From Mesorhizobium sp. (GTDB lineage Bacteria; Pseudomonadota; Alphaproteobacteria; Rhizobiales; Rhizobiaceae), in the NCBI GenBank assembly GCA_004017535.1, contig SAJS01000010.1, positions 169,893 to 228,121 of the forward strand: a stretch of DNA of 58,229 bases, written 5' to 3'. The notes beneath the pieces are model-generated. The model saw only the letters and a list, made by a program, of their open reading frames with translations. It ran no database searches and was not told the origin of the DNA. The position numbers and the translations under genes were made by a program. Each line of letters starts with the position of its first letter. Within the stretch, counting starts at the first letter, position 1. Shown here piece after piece: positions 36,346 to 49,014 of the stretch.

Positions 36346-38807
36346 TCCGGCTGCGAGGGCTTGGCCCTCTCAGGCTTTTCGTAAGGCGGCAGTCCCCTCG
36401 CCTCGCGCGTGTACTTCCGCTGCTCATGCCAAGGCCGGTAAGGCTTTTCGACGGCGTATTGGATGGCTGCTCGCGCTGTTGCCGATTGTGGATCGAAGAA
36501 GACGGCGGCGCTGCCGTCACGCGCCAGTTGGCGCTTGGTGACGACAAGCACGCGCTGATCCCAGCAGGGATTGTAGGCCGTCGCATCGTTGATGACGATG
36601 AGGTCGGCAAAGCCGCAGGCGGGCCGTGCGCTGTCGCGGTTTTCGGCGAGCGCGACAATCGCGCCGGAAGGATGCCGGCCAATGCAGAGGTCGCCGGTGC
36701 AATAAAAGGGCGAGCCGGGCGGCAGGTCGACCGGGTCGGCGATACCGAGTGCATCCTTGGCAAATGTCTCGGGCGGCACGATGTCCTCGGCCTTCAGCGC
36801 CCGCTTCCAATTGTCGGTGGTGAACTCGTTGGAGCGTTCGCGGTTGACGGCAAGTTCGCCGCCGCCGATCGGCATCGCCACGAGATGCGCATCCTCCGAG
36901 ATCAGCACATCCGGCGTGCGCACATGCGGGATGGCCAGCAGCGCGGCGAGCGCGAAGGGCACAGCGGCAAGCCTTAGCCAGGTGGTGGCCATGGTTGCGA
37001 TGACGAGCGCGATTGTCGCCAGCAGCACCGACTGGATCGAGATCAATCCCACGGCATCGACTGGCGAGCGATCGGAAATCCATGCCGAAATGGCGATCAT
37101 CGCTGTCAGGCCCTTGCCCATCACATAGAGGAAGGGACCGTCGAAGCCGAACGGCATGGCGAGCGCGCTCAACACGGCGAACGGCATGACGATCAGCGAG
37201 ACGATCGGCATGACCGCCAGATTGGCGAGCAGGCTGAGCGGCGACACGCGCTGAAAATGCCAGATAGCAAACAGCAACGTCGCGCTGCCGGCGATGAGCG
37301 AGGTCACAGCGGCGCCGCCTACGCCAACCGCCAGTTTTCGGGACAGGAACCTCAGGAACGAACGCTTCACCGGCGGCGCGGTCGTTTTGCCGGCGCGATA
37401 ATCGGCAAAGCCGGCATAGGCGCCGACCAGGGCCGCGGTAGCGGCAAAGGACATCTGGAAGCTCGGGCCGACCACTTCATGCGGCGAGACAAGGATGACG
37501 GCAATCGCCGAGATCGCCAGGTTGCGCATTGTCAGCGCCGCGCGGTCGAAGAGCACGGCGACAAGCATCACCGCTAGCATGATGAAGCTCCGTTCGGCCG
37601 CCACCACGATACCGGAGATGACGAGGTAAGCGGCGATCGAGGCCAGCGCGATCGCCGCGGCGTATTTCTTCACCGGGCGCCGGGACGAGAAATCAGGAAA
37701 TAGCGCGAAGGCGCCGCGCAGCAGGAACATGATCGTGCCAGCGGCCAGCGCCATATGCAGACCGGAAATCGAGATGATGTGATAGATGCCGGTCCGTCGC
37801 ATCGACTCGTTGATCGCTTCCGGAATGCCGGCGCGCACGCCGACGATCAGCGCCGCCGCGATCTCACCCTCGGACCCGCCAATGCTGCTCCGGATGTGGT
37901 CGGCGATCCCTTCGCGCGCATTTTCCACGGCCGACGTGATGCGCGCGACGATGGGTGCCCCCGTTGGCGACGTCGAAGCCGGAGCTAACAGCTTTGGGTC
38001 ACCCAGGAAAAAGCCGCTGCCGCCGATTCCGCTAAAGTAGCTGTCGAAGGAAAAGTCGTAGCTCTCCGGCCGGACCGGACCGGTCGGCGGCAGCAGCTTG
38101 GCGTAGCCGGTCAGCATCGACCCGGCCGTCATGCCGGGCGGGATCCTGCGCGCCGAAACCCTTACGCGGCTCGGCGCGTAGCGCAGCGTAGGATGCTCCG
38201 TGGACACGAGATCGATGGTCAGCCGCACACGGCCGTTGGCCATCGCCTCGGCGACGACGAGGCGACCCGTCAGCCGTGTCTGGATCTCGGACCCCAGCAT
38301 CGGGGTCGCCATCCGCCAGGTCTCCACCTTGGCCGCGAGAAAGCCGAGCGCGCATAAAAGCGATGCCATGAAGAAAAGGTGCGTTCTCTGCCAGGAGCGC
38401 GACACCGCTGCGCAGAGAGCCACCAGGGCCACCGCCGCCAGCGGCCTGTAGAGGTCCGGCTCGGTGTTCAGGGAGAAGTAATAGATCACGCCGGCGGCCA
38501 GGAACACCGGAACCAGCAGGAAGCCGACGCCCCGGTCGAGCTCCGTCTCCATGGCGACGGCGATGCCTCGGCGCAATGCGGGGAGCGAGGCGCGGCCAAG
38601 CTGTCTGCGGATTCGGCCGATCGTTGCTGTTGGGGAGACCGGCAGTACTGCGCGGTCGCCATCAGGCAGACGCTCGGCTGGTGCGCGCGGCTGAGGAAGC
38701 TGGATGGGCGGCGCCTCTTGGGGCTCGGCACGAGCAAACATCAGGCGCTCGCTGACGCCTGCTGTCGTTTCCCCGTCCTCCCTCACGCCCCGGCCACGTC
38801 CAGCCAT
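36339..38807 (-). CDS. ComEC/Rec2-family DNA uptake channel protein
   Basis: This integral membrane protein of ~822 residues is of the ComEC/Rec2 family, which passes single-stranded DNA across the inner membrane in transformation. A ~95-residue cytoplasmic N-terminus precedes the first helix. A DUF4131-type region ([20 protein letters not shown]) follows, then the Competence domain with the hallmark [15 protein letters not shown] and [19 protein letters not shown]. The C-terminal part lacks the HxHxDH motif of the metallo-beta-lactamase domain, as is usual for alphaproteobacterial members. ATG 38807 is preferred over 38855. Divergent from gltX. Whether this strain is transformable cannot be told. 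Confidence 0.88.
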   Translation of the reverse strand: MAGRGRGVREDGETTAGVSERLMFARAEPQEAPPIQLPQPRAPAERLPDGDRAVLPVSPTATIGRIRRQLGRASLPALRRGIAVAMETELDRGVGFLLVPVFLAAGVIYYFSLNTEPDLYRPLAAVALVALCAAVSRSWQRTHLFFMASLLCALGFLAAKVETWRMATPMLGSEIQTRLTGRLVVAEAMANGRVRLTIDLVSTEHPTLRYAPSRVRVSARRIPPGMTAGSMLTGYAKLLPPTGPVRPESYDFSFDSYFSGIGGSGFFLGDPKLLAPASTSPTGAPIVARITSAVENAREGIADHIRSSIGGSEGEIAAALIVGVRAGIPEAINESMRRTGIYHIISISGLHMALAAGTIMFLLRGAFALFPDFSSRRPVKKYAAAIALASIAAYLVISGIVVAAERSFIMLAVMLVAVLFDRAALTMRNLAISAIAVILVSPHEVVGPSFQMSFAATAALVGAYAGFADYRAGKTTAPPVKRSFLRFLSRKLAVGVGGAAVTSLIAGSATLLFAIWHFQRVSPLSLLANLAVMPIVSLIVMPFAVLSALAMPFGFDGPFLYVMGKGLTAMIAISAWISDRSPVDAVGLISIQSVLLATIALVIATMATTWLRLAAVPFALAALLAIPHVRTPDVLISEDAHLVAMPIGGGELAVNRERSNEFTTDNWKRALKAEDIVPPETFAKDALGIADPVDLPPGSPFYCTGDLCIGRHPSGAIVALAENRDSARPACGFADLIVINDATAYNPCWDQRVLVVTKRQLARDGSAAVFFDPQSATARAAIQYAVEKPYRPWHEQRKYTREARGLPPYEKPERAKPSQPDQ

Positions 38808-38908
38808 CGGGTCTGCCCCTTGCGCCCCAGACCGCCTATGGTACATGAACGCCAACCGCGCGAAAGCCCGCGTGAAATATGCCGTTTCAGTGCTTCTTCG
38901 AGAGTTTC

Positions 38909-40333
38909 ATGTCCGACAAGGTCGTCACCCGTTTCGCCCCCTCGCCCACCGGTTACCTGCATATTGGCGGGGCGCGCACGGCGCTGTTCAACTGGCTCCA
39001 TGCCAAGCACACCGGCGGCACGATGCTGCTGCGTATCGAGGACACCGATCGCGAGCGGTCCACCGAAGCCGCCACGGCCGCCATTCTCGACGGATTGACC
39101 TGGCTTGGCCTTTCCTGGGATGGCGACGCCGTCTCCCAGTTCGAGCGCGCCCCGCGCCATCGCGAGGTGGCCGAGGAGCTCGTGCGCCTGGGGAAGGCCT
39201 ATTACAGCTATGAGACGCCCGCGGAGTTGGAGGCGATGCGCGAGGCAGCGAGAGCCAAGGGCCTGCCGCCGCGTTACAACGGCCAGTGGCGCGACCGCGA
39301 TCCGTCCGAAGCGCCGGCTGGCGTCAAGGGCGCGATCCGCATCAAGGCGCCGACCGAGGGCGAGACGGTCGTCCATGACCGCGTGCAGGGCGAGGTGCGC
39401 TTTCCCAACAAGGATCTCGACGACTTCATCATCCTGCGCTCGGACGGTAACCCCACCTACATGCATGCCGTCGTCGTCGACGACCACGATATGGGCGTCA
39501 CCCACATCATCCGCGGCGACGATCATCTGACCAACGCAGCGCGGCAGACGGTGATCTACAACGCCATGGGCTGGGCGGTGCCGTCGATGTCGCATATCCC
39601 GCTGATCCACGGCGCCGACGGCGCCAAGCTGTCGAAGCGGCACGGCGCGCTGGGCGTCGAGGCCTATCGCGCCATGGGCTATCTGCCGGAAGCCTTGCTC
39701 AACTATTTGGCGCGGCTCGGCTGGAGCCATGGCGACGACGAGGTGATGTCGATCAAGGACATGATCGCCTGGTTCGACATCGGCGACGTCAACAAGGGCG
39801 CTGCCCGCTTCGACTTCGCCAAGCTCGAGGCGCTGAACGGCGTGCATATGCGCAAGATGGACGATCGGGCGCTGTTCGATATCTTCGTCGCCACTCTGCC
39901 CTATCTCGAAGGCGGTCCGGCGCTCGCCGCAAAGCTAGATGACAAGCGAAAGGCGCAGCTGCTTGCCGCCATGCCCGGCCTCAAGGAGCGGGCAAAGACC
40001 CTGCTGGAGTTGGTCGACGGCGCGGCTTTCCTGTTTGCCGAGCGTCCGCTGTCGCTGGACGAGAAGGCGGCAGGCTTGCTCAGCACGGATGCGCGCGCGA
40101 TTTTGCGCGGCGCGCATGGGGCCTTGTCTTCCATCTCGGGTGACTGGAGCGCCGCTTCGGCAGAGGCTTCGATCCGCGAGTTTGCGCAGGCCGGCGGATA
40201 CAAGCTCGGCGCGGTGGCCCAACCGCTGAGAGCCGCGCTGACCGGCCGCAGCACGTCCCCCGGCGTGTTCGACGTGCTGGCCGTGCTGGGCCGCCAGGAA
40301 AGCCTGGCGCGCATTGGAGATCAAATCGATTAG
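38909..40333 (+). CDS. gltX: glutamate--tRNA ligase
   Basis: This 474-residue class I aminoacyl-tRNA synthetase has the HIGH-type motif in [17 protein letters not shown] and the KMSKS-type [36 protein letters not shown] and [12 protein letters not shown] are also family marks. It charges tRNA-Glu, and in alphaproteobacteria often also tRNA-Gln for the amidotransferase route. ATG 38909 matches the family start; the frame extends upstream to 38879 only. It lies between comEC (divergent) and gltA, a usual rhizobial order. Confidence 0.95.
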   Translation: MSDKVVTRFAPSPTGYLHIGGARTALFNWLHAKHTGGTMLLRIEDTDRERSTEAATAAILDGLTWLGLSWDGDAVSQFERAPRHREVAEELVRLGKAYYSYETPAELEAMREAARAKGLPPRYNGQWRDRDPSEAPAGVKGAIRIKAPTEGETVVHDRVQGEVRFPNKDLDDFIILRSDGNPTYMHAVVVDDHDMGVTHIIRGDDHLTNAARQTVIYNAMGWAVPSMSHIPLIHGADGAKLSKRHGALGVEAYRAMGYLPEALLNYLARLGWSHGDDEVMSIKDMIAWFDIGDVNKGAARFDFAKLEALNGVHMRKMDDRALFDIFVATLPYLEGGPALAAKLDDKRKAQLLAAMPGLKERAKTLLELVDGAAFLFAERPLSLDEKAAGLLSTDARAILRGAHGALSSISGDWSAASAEASIREFAQAGGYKLGAVAQPLRAALTGRSTSPGVFDVLAVLGRQESLARIGDQID

Positions 40334-40514
40334 GAGCGAACTGGCCTAAGAAGATTGGCATTGAAAGGTGTGTTTCGCAGTGCAACATTAGGCCTTGGCC
40401 CAATCTGGCACGCACCTCCTAAAATGCGGTGGCGAGTTCGCGCATTCCGGTGACTTCGACGTGTCGTTTGCAGGAATTGCCTTGCCGGCATGAGTATACA
40501 AAGGGAGTTTGAGA

Positions 40515-41843
<1,329 letters not shown>

Positions 41844-41847
41844 TTGA

Positions 41848-41925
41848 GCGAATAGCGAGATAGCGAGTAGCGAATAGGGGAAGAAGGCAACCCGATAGCC
41901 CCACTCGCTACTCCCTATTCGTTCT
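41848..41925. repeat. simple-repeat inverted element between gltA and lpxB (GCGAGTA / GAATAGGGG modules)
   Basis: Left arm units GCGAATAGCGAGATAGCGAG and TAGCGAATAGGGG face CCCCACTCGCTACTCCCTATTCG on the right, an imperfect inverted repeat around AAGAAGGCAACCCGATAG. The right arm encodes the last residues (TNRE) and the stop of lpxB. It uses the same GAATAGGG/GGGAGTA words as the element at 22050-22128. Confidence 0.65.
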
Positions 41926-43089
41926 CTTGATACACCCCATCACCACTTCCGCGGCGATCTCGCCGGAGGGCCGTTCGGTCGCCATGCGCCGGGCAATTTC
42001 GTCAAAGCCCGCCTTTTGCCAGGCACGCATGCCGGTGTCGGCAAACAGGGCCTCAAGTTGCCGAGCAAGGTTTTCCGGCCGGACATACTGGTCGTAGAAT
42101 TCCGGAACCAGCGTGCGGTCGGAAATCAGGTTGGGCAGCAGGGCCGACCAAGTCGTCACCATATGCTGCAGCAGCTGGCGCGCAATCGGGTCGAGCTTGT
42201 AGCAGGACACCATCGGAACGCCTGCAAGCGCCAACTCGAGCGACACCGTTCCAGACGCGATCAATGCCGCATCGGCCTTGCCGAAGGCCTGCCATTTGCG
42301 CTCCGGCTCGATGATGATTTCCGGCTTGTCGTCCCAACTGGCGACCGAAGCCTTCACCAGCTCGGTGACATGCGGCACTGTCGGCAACAGCAGGCGCAGG
42401 CGATGGCCGCGTTGGCGCAGCGCCGACATCGCCTTGCCGAACGGTTCCATCAGCCGGCGGACCTCGCCGCGGCGCGAGCCGGGCAGCACCAGCACCGTCT
42501 TGAGACGGTCGTCGGAGAGGTCGCGCGGCTGGCTCTGCGCCTTGGCGGCGCTAAGCACGCCCGGATCCCGCGTCAGCCGGTGACCGACATAAGTGCCTGG
42601 TGGTCCGCCGAGACGGGCAAGCGCCTTCACCTCGAACGGCAGGATGCACAGGATATGGTCGACATAGGGCTTCATCGCCACCGCCCTGCCCGGCCTCCAG
42701 GCCCATACGCTCGGGCAGACATAGTGGACGATCGGGATGGCCGGCGCCTTTGCGCGGACCTTCTTCGCCACGCGCAGCGAGAAGTCGGGGCTGTCGATTG
42801 TGACGAGGCAATCGGGCCGCTCGGCCGCGATCATTTCAGCAGTCTGGCTGATGCGGCGCATCAGCCGCGGCAGGTCACGCAGCACCGCGCTGAAACCCAT
42901 CAGCGCGATTTCGCTGCCGTCAAACAACGGCGTCAGCCCCAGTTGCTGCAGGTGCCGGCCGCCGATGCCGACAAGCTGAACCTCGCGGCCGGTCGTACGC
43001 TCGAGCGCCAGCACGATATCGGCGCCGAGCAGATCGCCGGATTCCTCGCCGGCGACGATTGCGAGCTTGATCGGCTTGTCAGCGCCCAT
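41908..43089 (-). CDS. lpxB: lipid-A-disaccharide synthase
   Basis: This 393-residue GT19 glycosyltransferase makes the lipid A disaccharide from UDP-diacylglucosamine and lipid X. Seen: AIVAGEESGDLLGADI, DSPDFSLRVAKK, HYVCPSVWAWRPGRA, LPGSRRGEV and ASGTVSLELALAGVPMVSCYK. Its start ATG 43089 overlaps the lpxI stop by one base. It is the last gene of the minus-strand envelope cluster, and its final codons lie in a simple-repeat element. Confidence 0.97.
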   Translation of the reverse strand: MGADKPIKLAIVAGEESGDLLGADIVLALERTTGREVQLVGIGGRHLQQLGLTPLFDGSEIALMGFSAVLRDLPRLMRRISQTAEMIAAERPDCLVTIDSPDFSLRVAKKVRAKAPAIPIVHYVCPSVWAWRPGRAVAMKPYVDHILCILPFEVKALARLGGPPGTYVGHRLTRDPGVLSAAKAQSQPRDLSDDRLKTVLVLPGSRRGEVRRLMEPFGKAMSALRQRGHRLRLLLPTVPHVTELVKASVASWDDKPEIIIEPERKWQAFGKADAALIASGTVSLELALAGVPMVSCYKLDPIARQLLQHMVTTWSALLPNLISDRTLVPEFYDQYVRPENLARQLEALFADTGMRAWQKAGFDEIARRMATERPSGEIAAEVVMGCIKRTNRE

Positions 43090-43997
43090 CAGCCGGCTCC
43101 CCCTTTGTCCAGCCCCGGCGCGGGCAGGCCGACGATGAAAAGGCCAAAGGCGTTCGCGCGAGCAAGCGTGGTCGGGCCTTCAAGGATAAGCGAACGGCCG
43201 GCCTCGACGGCTATGCCGGCAAGGCCTGCCGCATGAGCGGCCTCGACCGTCTGCGGGCCGATGGTGGGCAAGTCGGCTCGCAATTCCTGACCCGGCTTGG
43301 CGCATTTGACCAGCACGCCGCGCGCCTTGCCGGCCAGCCTGCCATGACCGCGCAAATCCCGCATTCTGTCGAGCAGACCGGCTGTGCCCTCAATGCCTTC
43401 CAGCGCCACGGCGCGACCTCCGATCGCAATCGCCGCCTGGCCGATATCGAGCGCGCCGATGGCCTTGGCCGCCTTGCGAGCGGCCTCGATGTCGCGCCAG
43501 TCGGACTGGTTTGGTCCGGCCGCTGTCAATGTGCCTTCGCCCGCCGTCAGTTCCGGAACGACCTCGTGCGCGCCGACGACCTTGACGCCTCGCGTCTCGA
43601 GGGCTCGGGTCAATATCTTCAGCAAGCCATCGTCACCGCGTCGCAAAGCTCTGATCACAGAGGGAATTATCGCCAGCAGACCAAGTGTCGGCCTTATATT
43701 GCTCAACCGTGGCCTGCGTTTGATCTCGCCGGCAAGGACGAGGTGGGTGATGCCGTGGCGCCTCAGCAACGGAAACAGCAGCCCGATTTCCTCCAGCGCA
43801 AGTTTTTCCTGATCGTAGGCCGCAAAGTCGGCCTCGCGGTCGACCTCACCGGCGGCGATGATGATAAAAGGCGCAAAACCGTGCTTGACCAAGCCATCGG
43901 CGACTTCGACGGGCAGGCTGCCACCGCCGGCAATGATGCCGACCTTCGAGCCCGGCGCGAGTTGGAACCCTGATGCGGCGCGCTCAGGCCTCGTCAT
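43089..43997 (-). CDS. lpxI: UDP-2,3-diacylglucosamine diphosphatase LpxI
   Basis: This protein of ~302 residues is of the LpxI (DUF1009) family, the alphaproteobacterial replacement for LpxH, which cleaves UDP-diacylglucosamine to lipid X. Seen: VGIIAGGGSLPVEVADGL, HLVLAGEIKRRPRL, LLKILTRALE, VVGAHEVVPEL and the C-terminal ADLPTIGPQTVEAA. The start is ATG 43997, inside the lpxA 3' end (14-base overlap); ATG 44021 is also in frame. It lies between lpxA and lpxB, the expected pathway order. Confidence 0.95.
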   Translation of the reverse strand: MTRPERAASGFQLAPGSKVGIIAGGGSLPVEVADGLVKHGFAPFIIIAAGEVDREADFAAYDQEKLALEEIGLLFPLLRRHGITHLVLAGEIKRRPRLSNIRPTLGLLAIIPSVIRALRRGDDGLLKILTRALETRGVKVVGAHEVVPELTAGEGTLTAAGPNQSDWRDIEAARKAAKAIGALDIGQAAIAIGGRAVALEGIEGTAGLLDRMRDLRGHGRLAGKARGVLVKCAKPGQELRADLPTIGPQTVEAAHAAGLAGIAVEAGRSLILEGPTTLARANAFGLFIVGLPAPGLDKGGAG

Positions 43998-44829
43998 CGC
44001 CGCTGTCATCGTCGCCGCCACCCTTCAGCGGCGGGACCGCATAGTGCCGCTTGCCGCCGCCGGCGATGAAGTCGATCATCTTCGTGGCGGCAGGAGACGA
44101 GGAGCCGAATTCCGCCCTGGCGAGATCGATATTCTCCGCAACGCTGCGGGAACGGTCGAAAATCGACCGATAAACCTTGCGCAGCAGGTAGATTTCCGAG
44201 CGCGGCAGGCCAGAGCGCTTGAGTCCGATGATGTTCAGGCCGCGCAGCTTGGCGCGATTGCCGGCGGCGATCGCATAGGGAATGATATCGCCGACAACCG
44301 CCGAGCAGCCGCCGATGAACGCGTTGTCGCCAATGCGCACGAACTGGTGAACGGCGGTCAGCCCGCCGATATAGACGTTGTCGCCTATCTCGCAATGGCC
44401 GCCGAGCGTCGCGCCATTGGCGAAGGTCGCGTTCTTGCCAACGACGCAGTCATGGGCAATGTGGGCATAGGCAAGGAAATTGCCGTTGTCGCCGACACTC
44501 GTCTCGCCGCGGCTGGAATCGGTGCCGACATGCATCGTGACGCCTTCACGGATGGTGCAGTTCTCACCGACGATCAGGGTGGTGCGTCCGCCCTTGTGCT
44601 TGGTGTTCTGCGGCGGCGCGCCAAGCGTCGCCATCGGATAGACCTTTGTTCCTGCTCCGATGGTTGATGCGCCCATCACCGACACATGGCTGACCAGCTC
44701 GACGCGGTCCCCGATGATTGAATCGGCGCTGATATGGCAAAAGGGTCCGATGCGGACACCTTTGCCGAGCCGGGCTCCTTCTTCGACCACCGAGGAAGGA
44801 TGGATGGATGTCTCGACTTTCATGAGCAT
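43984..44829 (-). CDS. lpxA: acyl-ACP--UDP-N-acetylglucosamine O-acyltransferase
   Basis: This 281-residue left-handed beta-helix trimer acts in the first step of lipid A synthesis. Hexapeptide repeats run from SIHPSSVVEEGARLG through IGPFCHI to HQFVRIGDNAFIGG. Catalytic His is in AYAHIAHDCVVG. The C-terminal helical part ends in an Asp-rich tail (GGGDDDSGDDEA), longer than in E. coli. ATG 44829 or 44823. Nine bases after the fabZ stop, in the lpxD-fabZ-lpxA-lpxI-lpxB operon. Confidence 0.97.
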   Translation of the reverse strand: MLMKVETSIHPSSVVEEGARLGKGVRIGPFCHISADSIIGDRVELVSHVSVMGASTIGAGTKVYPMATLGAPPQNTKHKGGRTTLIVGENCTIREGVTMHVGTDSSRGETSVGDNGNFLAYAHIAHDCVVGKNATFANGATLGGHCEIGDNVYIGGLTAVHQFVRIGDNAFIGGCSAVVGDIIPYAIAAGNRAKLRGLNIIGLKRSGLPRSEIYLLRKVYRSIFDRSRSVAENIDLARAEFGSSSPAATKMIDFIAGGGKRHYAVPPLKGGGDDDSGDDEA

Positions 44830-44838
44830 TTCGAACCG

Positions 44839-45300
44839 TCAGCCGGTGACCATCATGGCCGAAACCTCGGCCTCGGCGGCTTTCGCCCCGTCAACCATCG
44901 CCTCGCAGGCGAATTTCAGCAGATTGCCGCGCTTTTTGATCTTCTTGACGTGGATCCTGAGCTGGTCTCCCGGAACCACTGGCCTGCGGAATTTCGCGTT
45001 GTCGATGGTCATGAAATAAACCAGCGAGGGTTTTTCCGTGTTGAGGCTGCGAATGCAGATCGCGCCGGCGGTCTGGGCCATCGCCTCGATGATCAGCACG
45101 CCGGGCATGACCGGCTGCTGCGGGAAATGGCCCTGGAAATGCGGCTCGTTGATGGTCACGTTCTTGATGCCGACAGCGGATTCATCGCCATCGATATCGA
45201 CAATGCGATCGATCAGCAGGAACGGATAGCGATGCGGCAGGAGCTTCATCAGCCCCATGATGTCGACCGCCTCGAGTGTCGTTGCCACCATGTCAGCCAT
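44839..45300 (-). CDS. fabZ: 3-hydroxyacyl-[ACP] dehydratase FabZ
   Basis: This 153-residue hot-dog-fold dehydratase of fatty acid elongation has catalytic His in [19 protein letters not shown] and Glu in [23 protein letters not shown] at the N-terminus is the family opening. Its ATG lies within the lpxD 3' end (8-base overlap), so the two are coupled. The link balances acyl-ACP use between membrane lipid and lipid A. Confidence 0.97.
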   Translation of the reverse strand: MADMVATTLEAVDIMGLMKLLPHRYPFLLIDRIVDIDGDESAVGIKNVTINEPHFQGHFPQQPVMPGVLIIEAMAQTAGAICIRSLNTEKPSLVYFMTIDNAKFRRPVVPGDQLRIHVKKIKKRGNLLKFACEAMVDGAKAAEAEVSAMMVTG

Positions 45301-46348
45301 TTCCGTCGCCTTGCTTGCGCGTCCTGGCCATCTTGCGCAGCATCGCTATCTCGCGCATGGCTTCCGCCATCGGCTGTGCCGGATAGCCTCCCCAGATCTC
45401 GCCTGCCGGCACGTTGTTCATGAATCCACTTCTCGCAGCAAGCTTGGCTCCCGGCCCGATGGTCAAATGATCGGCGAGGCCGACACCGCCGCCCATGGTG
45501 ACGTTGTCGCCGACGACGACGGAACCGGAAATACCCGAAAGACCAGCTATAATGCAATTGCGGCCGATGCGAACATTGTGGGCGATCTGCACCAGATTGT
45601 CGATCTTGGTGCCCTGGCCGATGATGGTATCGGACATCGCGCCGCGGTCGATGGTCGAATTGGAGCCGATCTCAACATCGTCCTGGATGATGACGCGGCC
45701 GATCTGCGGCACGCGTTCAGGTCCCTTGGCGCCGCCCACGAAACCGAAACCGTCCTGGCCGATCCTTGCGCCGCCATGGATGATGACGCGATTGCCGAGA
45801 AGCGCATATTGGATGCTGGCACCCGGACCGATGAACCCGTCGCGGCCGATCTGACAGGAACGGCCAACAACGGCGTGAGGTGCAATGACCGTGCCGCTGC
45901 CGATGGACACGCCGGGACCGATCACGGCGCCCGCTTCGACGATCGCCCCTTCCTCGATATGGGCGGACGGATCGACAAAGGCATGCGCCGAGACGCCCGT
46001 TTCTCCGGTCATTGGCCCCGGAGTTGCGGCATGCGGAAACAAAAGGCGCCCAACCATCGCGAAAGCCTGTTGCGGACGAGGATGCATAAGCACCGCGACC
46101 CCTGGCGGCGCCTTGCTGGCAAAATCGGCGGGACACAGGACCGCGGCCGCCCTCAGCGACTGCATCAGCGCGAAATTGCGCTTGCCGTCGACAAAGACGA
46201 GCGCGCCGTCGCCGCCCTCATTGGCGGGAGCCAGCGCTTCGATGGCAATTTCAGCCTGCGCGGTATCAAGCAGGCTGGCGCCGGTCAGATTCGCGACCTC
46301 GCCAGCCGTATACCGGCGTGAAGGCGCGAAGAACACCGGATCGGTCAT
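45293..46348 (-). CDS. lpxD: UDP-3-O-(3-hydroxyacyl)glucosamine N-acyltransferase
   Basis: This 351-residue enzyme acts in the third step of lipid A synthesis. The N-terminal uridine-binding domain ([22 protein letters not shown]) is followed by a hexapeptide-repeat beta-helix ([20 protein letters not shown]) and a C-terminal helix with [12 protein letters not shown]. The conserved [20 protein letters not shown] segment and catalytic His in QIAHNVRIG are present. ATG 46348 lies 78 bases after the bamA stop. Confidence 0.97.
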   Translation of the reverse strand: MTDPVFFAPSRRYTAGEVANLTGASLLDTAQAEIAIEALAPANEGGDGALVFVDGKRNFALMQSLRAAAVLCPADFASKAPPGVAVLMHPRPQQAFAMVGRLLFPHAATPGPMTGETGVSAHAFVDPSAHIEEGAIVEAGAVIGPGVSIGSGTVIAPHAVVGRSCQIGRDGFIGPGASIQYALLGNRVIIHGGARIGQDGFGFVGGAKGPERVPQIGRVIIQDDVEIGSNSTIDRGAMSDTIIGQGTKIDNLVQIAHNVRIGRNCIIAGLSGISGSVVVGDNVTMGGGVGLADHLTIGPGAKLAARSGFMNNVPAGEIWGGYPAQPMAEAMREIAMLRKMARTRKQGDGNG

Positions 46349-46426
46349 TCCAGAAGCAATATCCAGCTGGGTCGGCTCAGTCCAGTCCGGGCCGTCAAGC
46401 GGCCCGGAAACAACGCAACCGCTAAC

Positions 46427-48796
46427 TTAGAAGCGGGTCGCTATGCCGAAGTTGAATTCCTGCGTTTTGTCGGTCGACTCTTTCTTGACCGGGATCGCAT
46501 AGTCGATGCGGATCGGCCCAAACGGGGAGGCCCACATTAGGCCGACACCAACCGAAGCGCGAAGCTTCATGCCCACAGACGACTGATCGACTAAGCTCGG
46601 ATCAAGCTTGTTGCCATAAAGGGTTGCGGCATCAGCAAATACCGCACCGCGCAATCCGAAGCTCTCCGGAATGACTGGGAGCGGGAACTGAGCCTCCGCA
46701 GAAGCATTAAAATAGGTTGTACCGCCGAGATGATCGCCCGCCCCGTTGCTATCGACAGGACCGATGCCGCCATATTCAAAACCGCGGATCATCCGGTCAT
46801 TGCTCTGGAAGTGATCAAAGATGCGTAGATCCCCATTACCGTAGCCGGCAATGTACCCGGCGCCGCCCGAGACGAGACCGACAAGGTCAAGCTGCTCCGA
46901 CAAGGTCTCATAGACACTCGCACGTCCAGTCACCTTCACCCACTTGGCATCGCCGCCGAGGCCGGCAAATTCGGTGGTACCGGTGATGTAGAGACCCTCA
47001 TGCGGGTTCTTCATGTCGTCGATAGTGTTGTAGACAAGGCCCAGACTGACCGATGACTTCAGCCACGGACTTTCTGCGATACCAGCTTGAATTGCGTCCG
47101 AAACATTGCACTTCGCCGTGTCTAGCGAACCGTCAGTCAAGCAATGGTCTGGGTAGTCATACTTTTCCTGCGAGATGTTATACGCCAACTGCGTCGAAAC
47201 GCTGTCGGTGATCGGCAGGCCGAAGCGAATGGTCGCGCCGGTGGTGTCCGTGTCGTAGTGGTCGTATTCGCGGGTCGACTTGTAGATGTCGAAGCCCGCC
47301 GCGATGCGCCGGCCGAGGAAGTAAGGCTCGGTGAAGGACAGGGCGAAGTCGCGCGAATGCTTGCCGCCGCCGGCCGACAGCTTGATGTACTGGCCACGGC
47401 CTAGGAAATTGCGTTCGGTAATCGAACCCTCGACGGAAGGACCGGGCGTGTCGCCGCCGGTCGAATAGCCGGCACCGACCGAGAACTCGCCGGTCGACTT
47501 CTCAACCACGGTGACCACGAGAACGACCTGGTCCGGTGCCGAGCCCGGAACTGTCGAGATGTCGACGGACTGGAAGTAATCAAGGCCTTCCAGCCGCTTC
47601 TTCGCGCGCTGGATGAGGACCTGGTTGAAGGCGTCGCCCTCGCTGACATCGAATTCGCGACGGATGACATAGTCGCGCGTGCGGTCGTTGCCGCGGATTT
47701 CGATGCGCTCGATATAGGCCTTGGTGCCCTGGTCGATGGTGTAGACGACCGAAATGGTGTGGTTCTCGAAATTGCGGTCGCCGCGCGGCGTCACCTGGGC
47801 GAAGGCATAGCCTGAGCCCGCGACCTTCTCGGTCAAGGCGACGATCGAATCCTCGACGTCCTTGGCGTTGTAGACATCGCCCTTGTGGGTTTCGACAGCC
47901 GATTCCAGCGCCTTGGAATCGACCTCCGGAATGGTGCTTTCCACACTGACGTCGCCAAATGTGTACCGATCGCCTTCCTGCACGGTGATCGTGACCGTGT
48001 ATTTGTTGGTGGCGTCGTCAAGCTCGCCGACGGCCGAGACGACCTGGAAGTCGGCATAGCCATGGTTGTAGTAGAAGCGGCGCAGCAGCTCCTGGTCGGC
48101 GCGTAGCTTGTCCTCGTCATAGACGTCGTCGCGCAGCACGAAGGACAGCCAGGACGAACGCTTGGTGTTGATGACGTCGGACAGGCGGCGGCTGGAGTAG
48201 GCGTGATTGCCCACGAAATTGATCGCCGCGATCTGGGTACGACCGCCTTCGTTGATGTTGAAGACCACGTTCACGCGGTTGTCGCCGAGATCCATGATCT
48301 GCGTCGTCACGGCGGCGTCGTCGCGGCCAATGCGCCTATAGGCGGCCTTGACCGCCTCGACATCGGCATCGAGCGCCTGCTGCGAGAAGGTCGCGCGCGG
48401 CTTCAGCTGGATAGCGGCCTGAAGCGCGTTGTCCTTCAGCTTCTTGTTGCCCTGGAACAGGACCTGGTTGACGACCTTGTATTCGGAAACCTTGACCACA
48501 AGGCTCGAGCCGACCTGGTTGATCTGGACGTCCGAGAAAAGGCCCGTGCCGAACAGCGCCTTGACGGCGTCGTCGATATCGGAGCTGGAGAAAGGCTTGC
48601 CCGGCTTGATCGAGATGTAGTTGCGGATCGTCTCCGCATCGACGCGCTGGTTGCCGCTGACCTCGACACGCGAAATGACCGCGGCCTCGGCCACCGAGGT
48701 GGCAGCGAACTGCACTGCGAGCGCGCCTGGCACGACCAGAGCGGCGGACAAAGCCGCCGCGGAAGCGGCGCTCAGAAACTTGGATGCTGCCTTCAT
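46427..48796 (-). CDS. bamA: outer membrane protein assembly factor BamA
   Basis: This outer-membrane insertase of ~789 residues has a signal peptide (MKAASKFLSAASAAALSAAL...ATSVAEA). Five POTRA domains follow, from VISRVEVSGNQRVDAETI to about residue 430, and then a 16-strand barrel. The barrel ends in IATRF with the terminal Phe typical of Bam substrates. The lid motif region MIRGFEYGGIGP (family VRGF) is present. ATG 48796 is set by the signal peptide; the frame reaches 48829. It lies between rseP and lpxD as in most proteobacteria. Confidence 0.97.
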   Translation of the reverse strand: MKAASKFLSAASAAALSAALVVPGALAVQFAATSVAEAAVISRVEVSGNQRVDAETIRNYISIKPGKPFSSSDIDDAVKALFGTGLFSDVQINQVGSSLVVKVSEYKVVNQVLFQGNKKLKDNALQAAIQLKPRATFSQQALDADVEAVKAAYRRIGRDDAAVTTQIMDLGDNRVNVVFNINEGGRTQIAAINFVGNHAYSSRRLSDVINTKRSSWLSFVLRDDVYDEDKLRADQELLRRFYYNHGYADFQVVSAVGELDDATNKYTVTITVQEGDRYTFGDVSVESTIPEVDSKALESAVETHKGDVYNAKDVEDSIVALTEKVAGSGYAFAQVTPRGDRNFENHTISVVYTIDQGTKAYIERIEIRGNDRTRDYVIRREFDVSEGDAFNQVLIQRAKKRLEGLDYFQSVDISTVPGSAPDQVVLVVTVVEKSTGEFSVGAGYSTGGDTPGPSVEGSITERNFLGRGQYIKLSAGGGKHSRDFALSFTEPYFLGRRIAAGFDIYKSTREYDHYDTDTTGATIRFGLPITDSVSTQLAYNISQEKYDYPDHCLTDGSLDTAKCNVSDAIQAGIAESPWLKSSVSLGLVYNTIDDMKNPHEGLYITGTTEFAGLGGDAKWVKVTGRASVYETLSEQLDLVGLVSGGAGYIAGYGNGDLRIFDHFQSNDRMIRGFEYGGIGPVDSNGAGDHLGGTTYFNASAEAQFPLPVIPESFGLRGAVFADAATLYGNKLDPSLVDQSSVGMKLRASVGVGLMWASPFGPIRIDYAIPVKKESTDKTQEFNFGIATRF

Positions 48797-49014
48797 CGGG
48801 CTTTTGTACCTTTTTCTCGTAGTCCCCACGGCGAGAAAACCGGACGTGCGGTATTTTCCCTTACCGTATTAACCGGATTTTCCCTACACGCAAGGCTCCC
48901 GGTTAATTTGTATTTACTTAACCGTACCGCGTGGCTTTCGCGTCACGCATATCCCCACGCATGGTAAACGGCATCTCAATATGACCGGCGCTGAAGCCAA
49001 ATTTCTTCATGATT

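Noticed and set aside
40490-40502. GTATAC upstream of gltA
   Set aside because: It lacks the flanking CC.../...GG symmetry of the GntR-linked sites and is probably chance.
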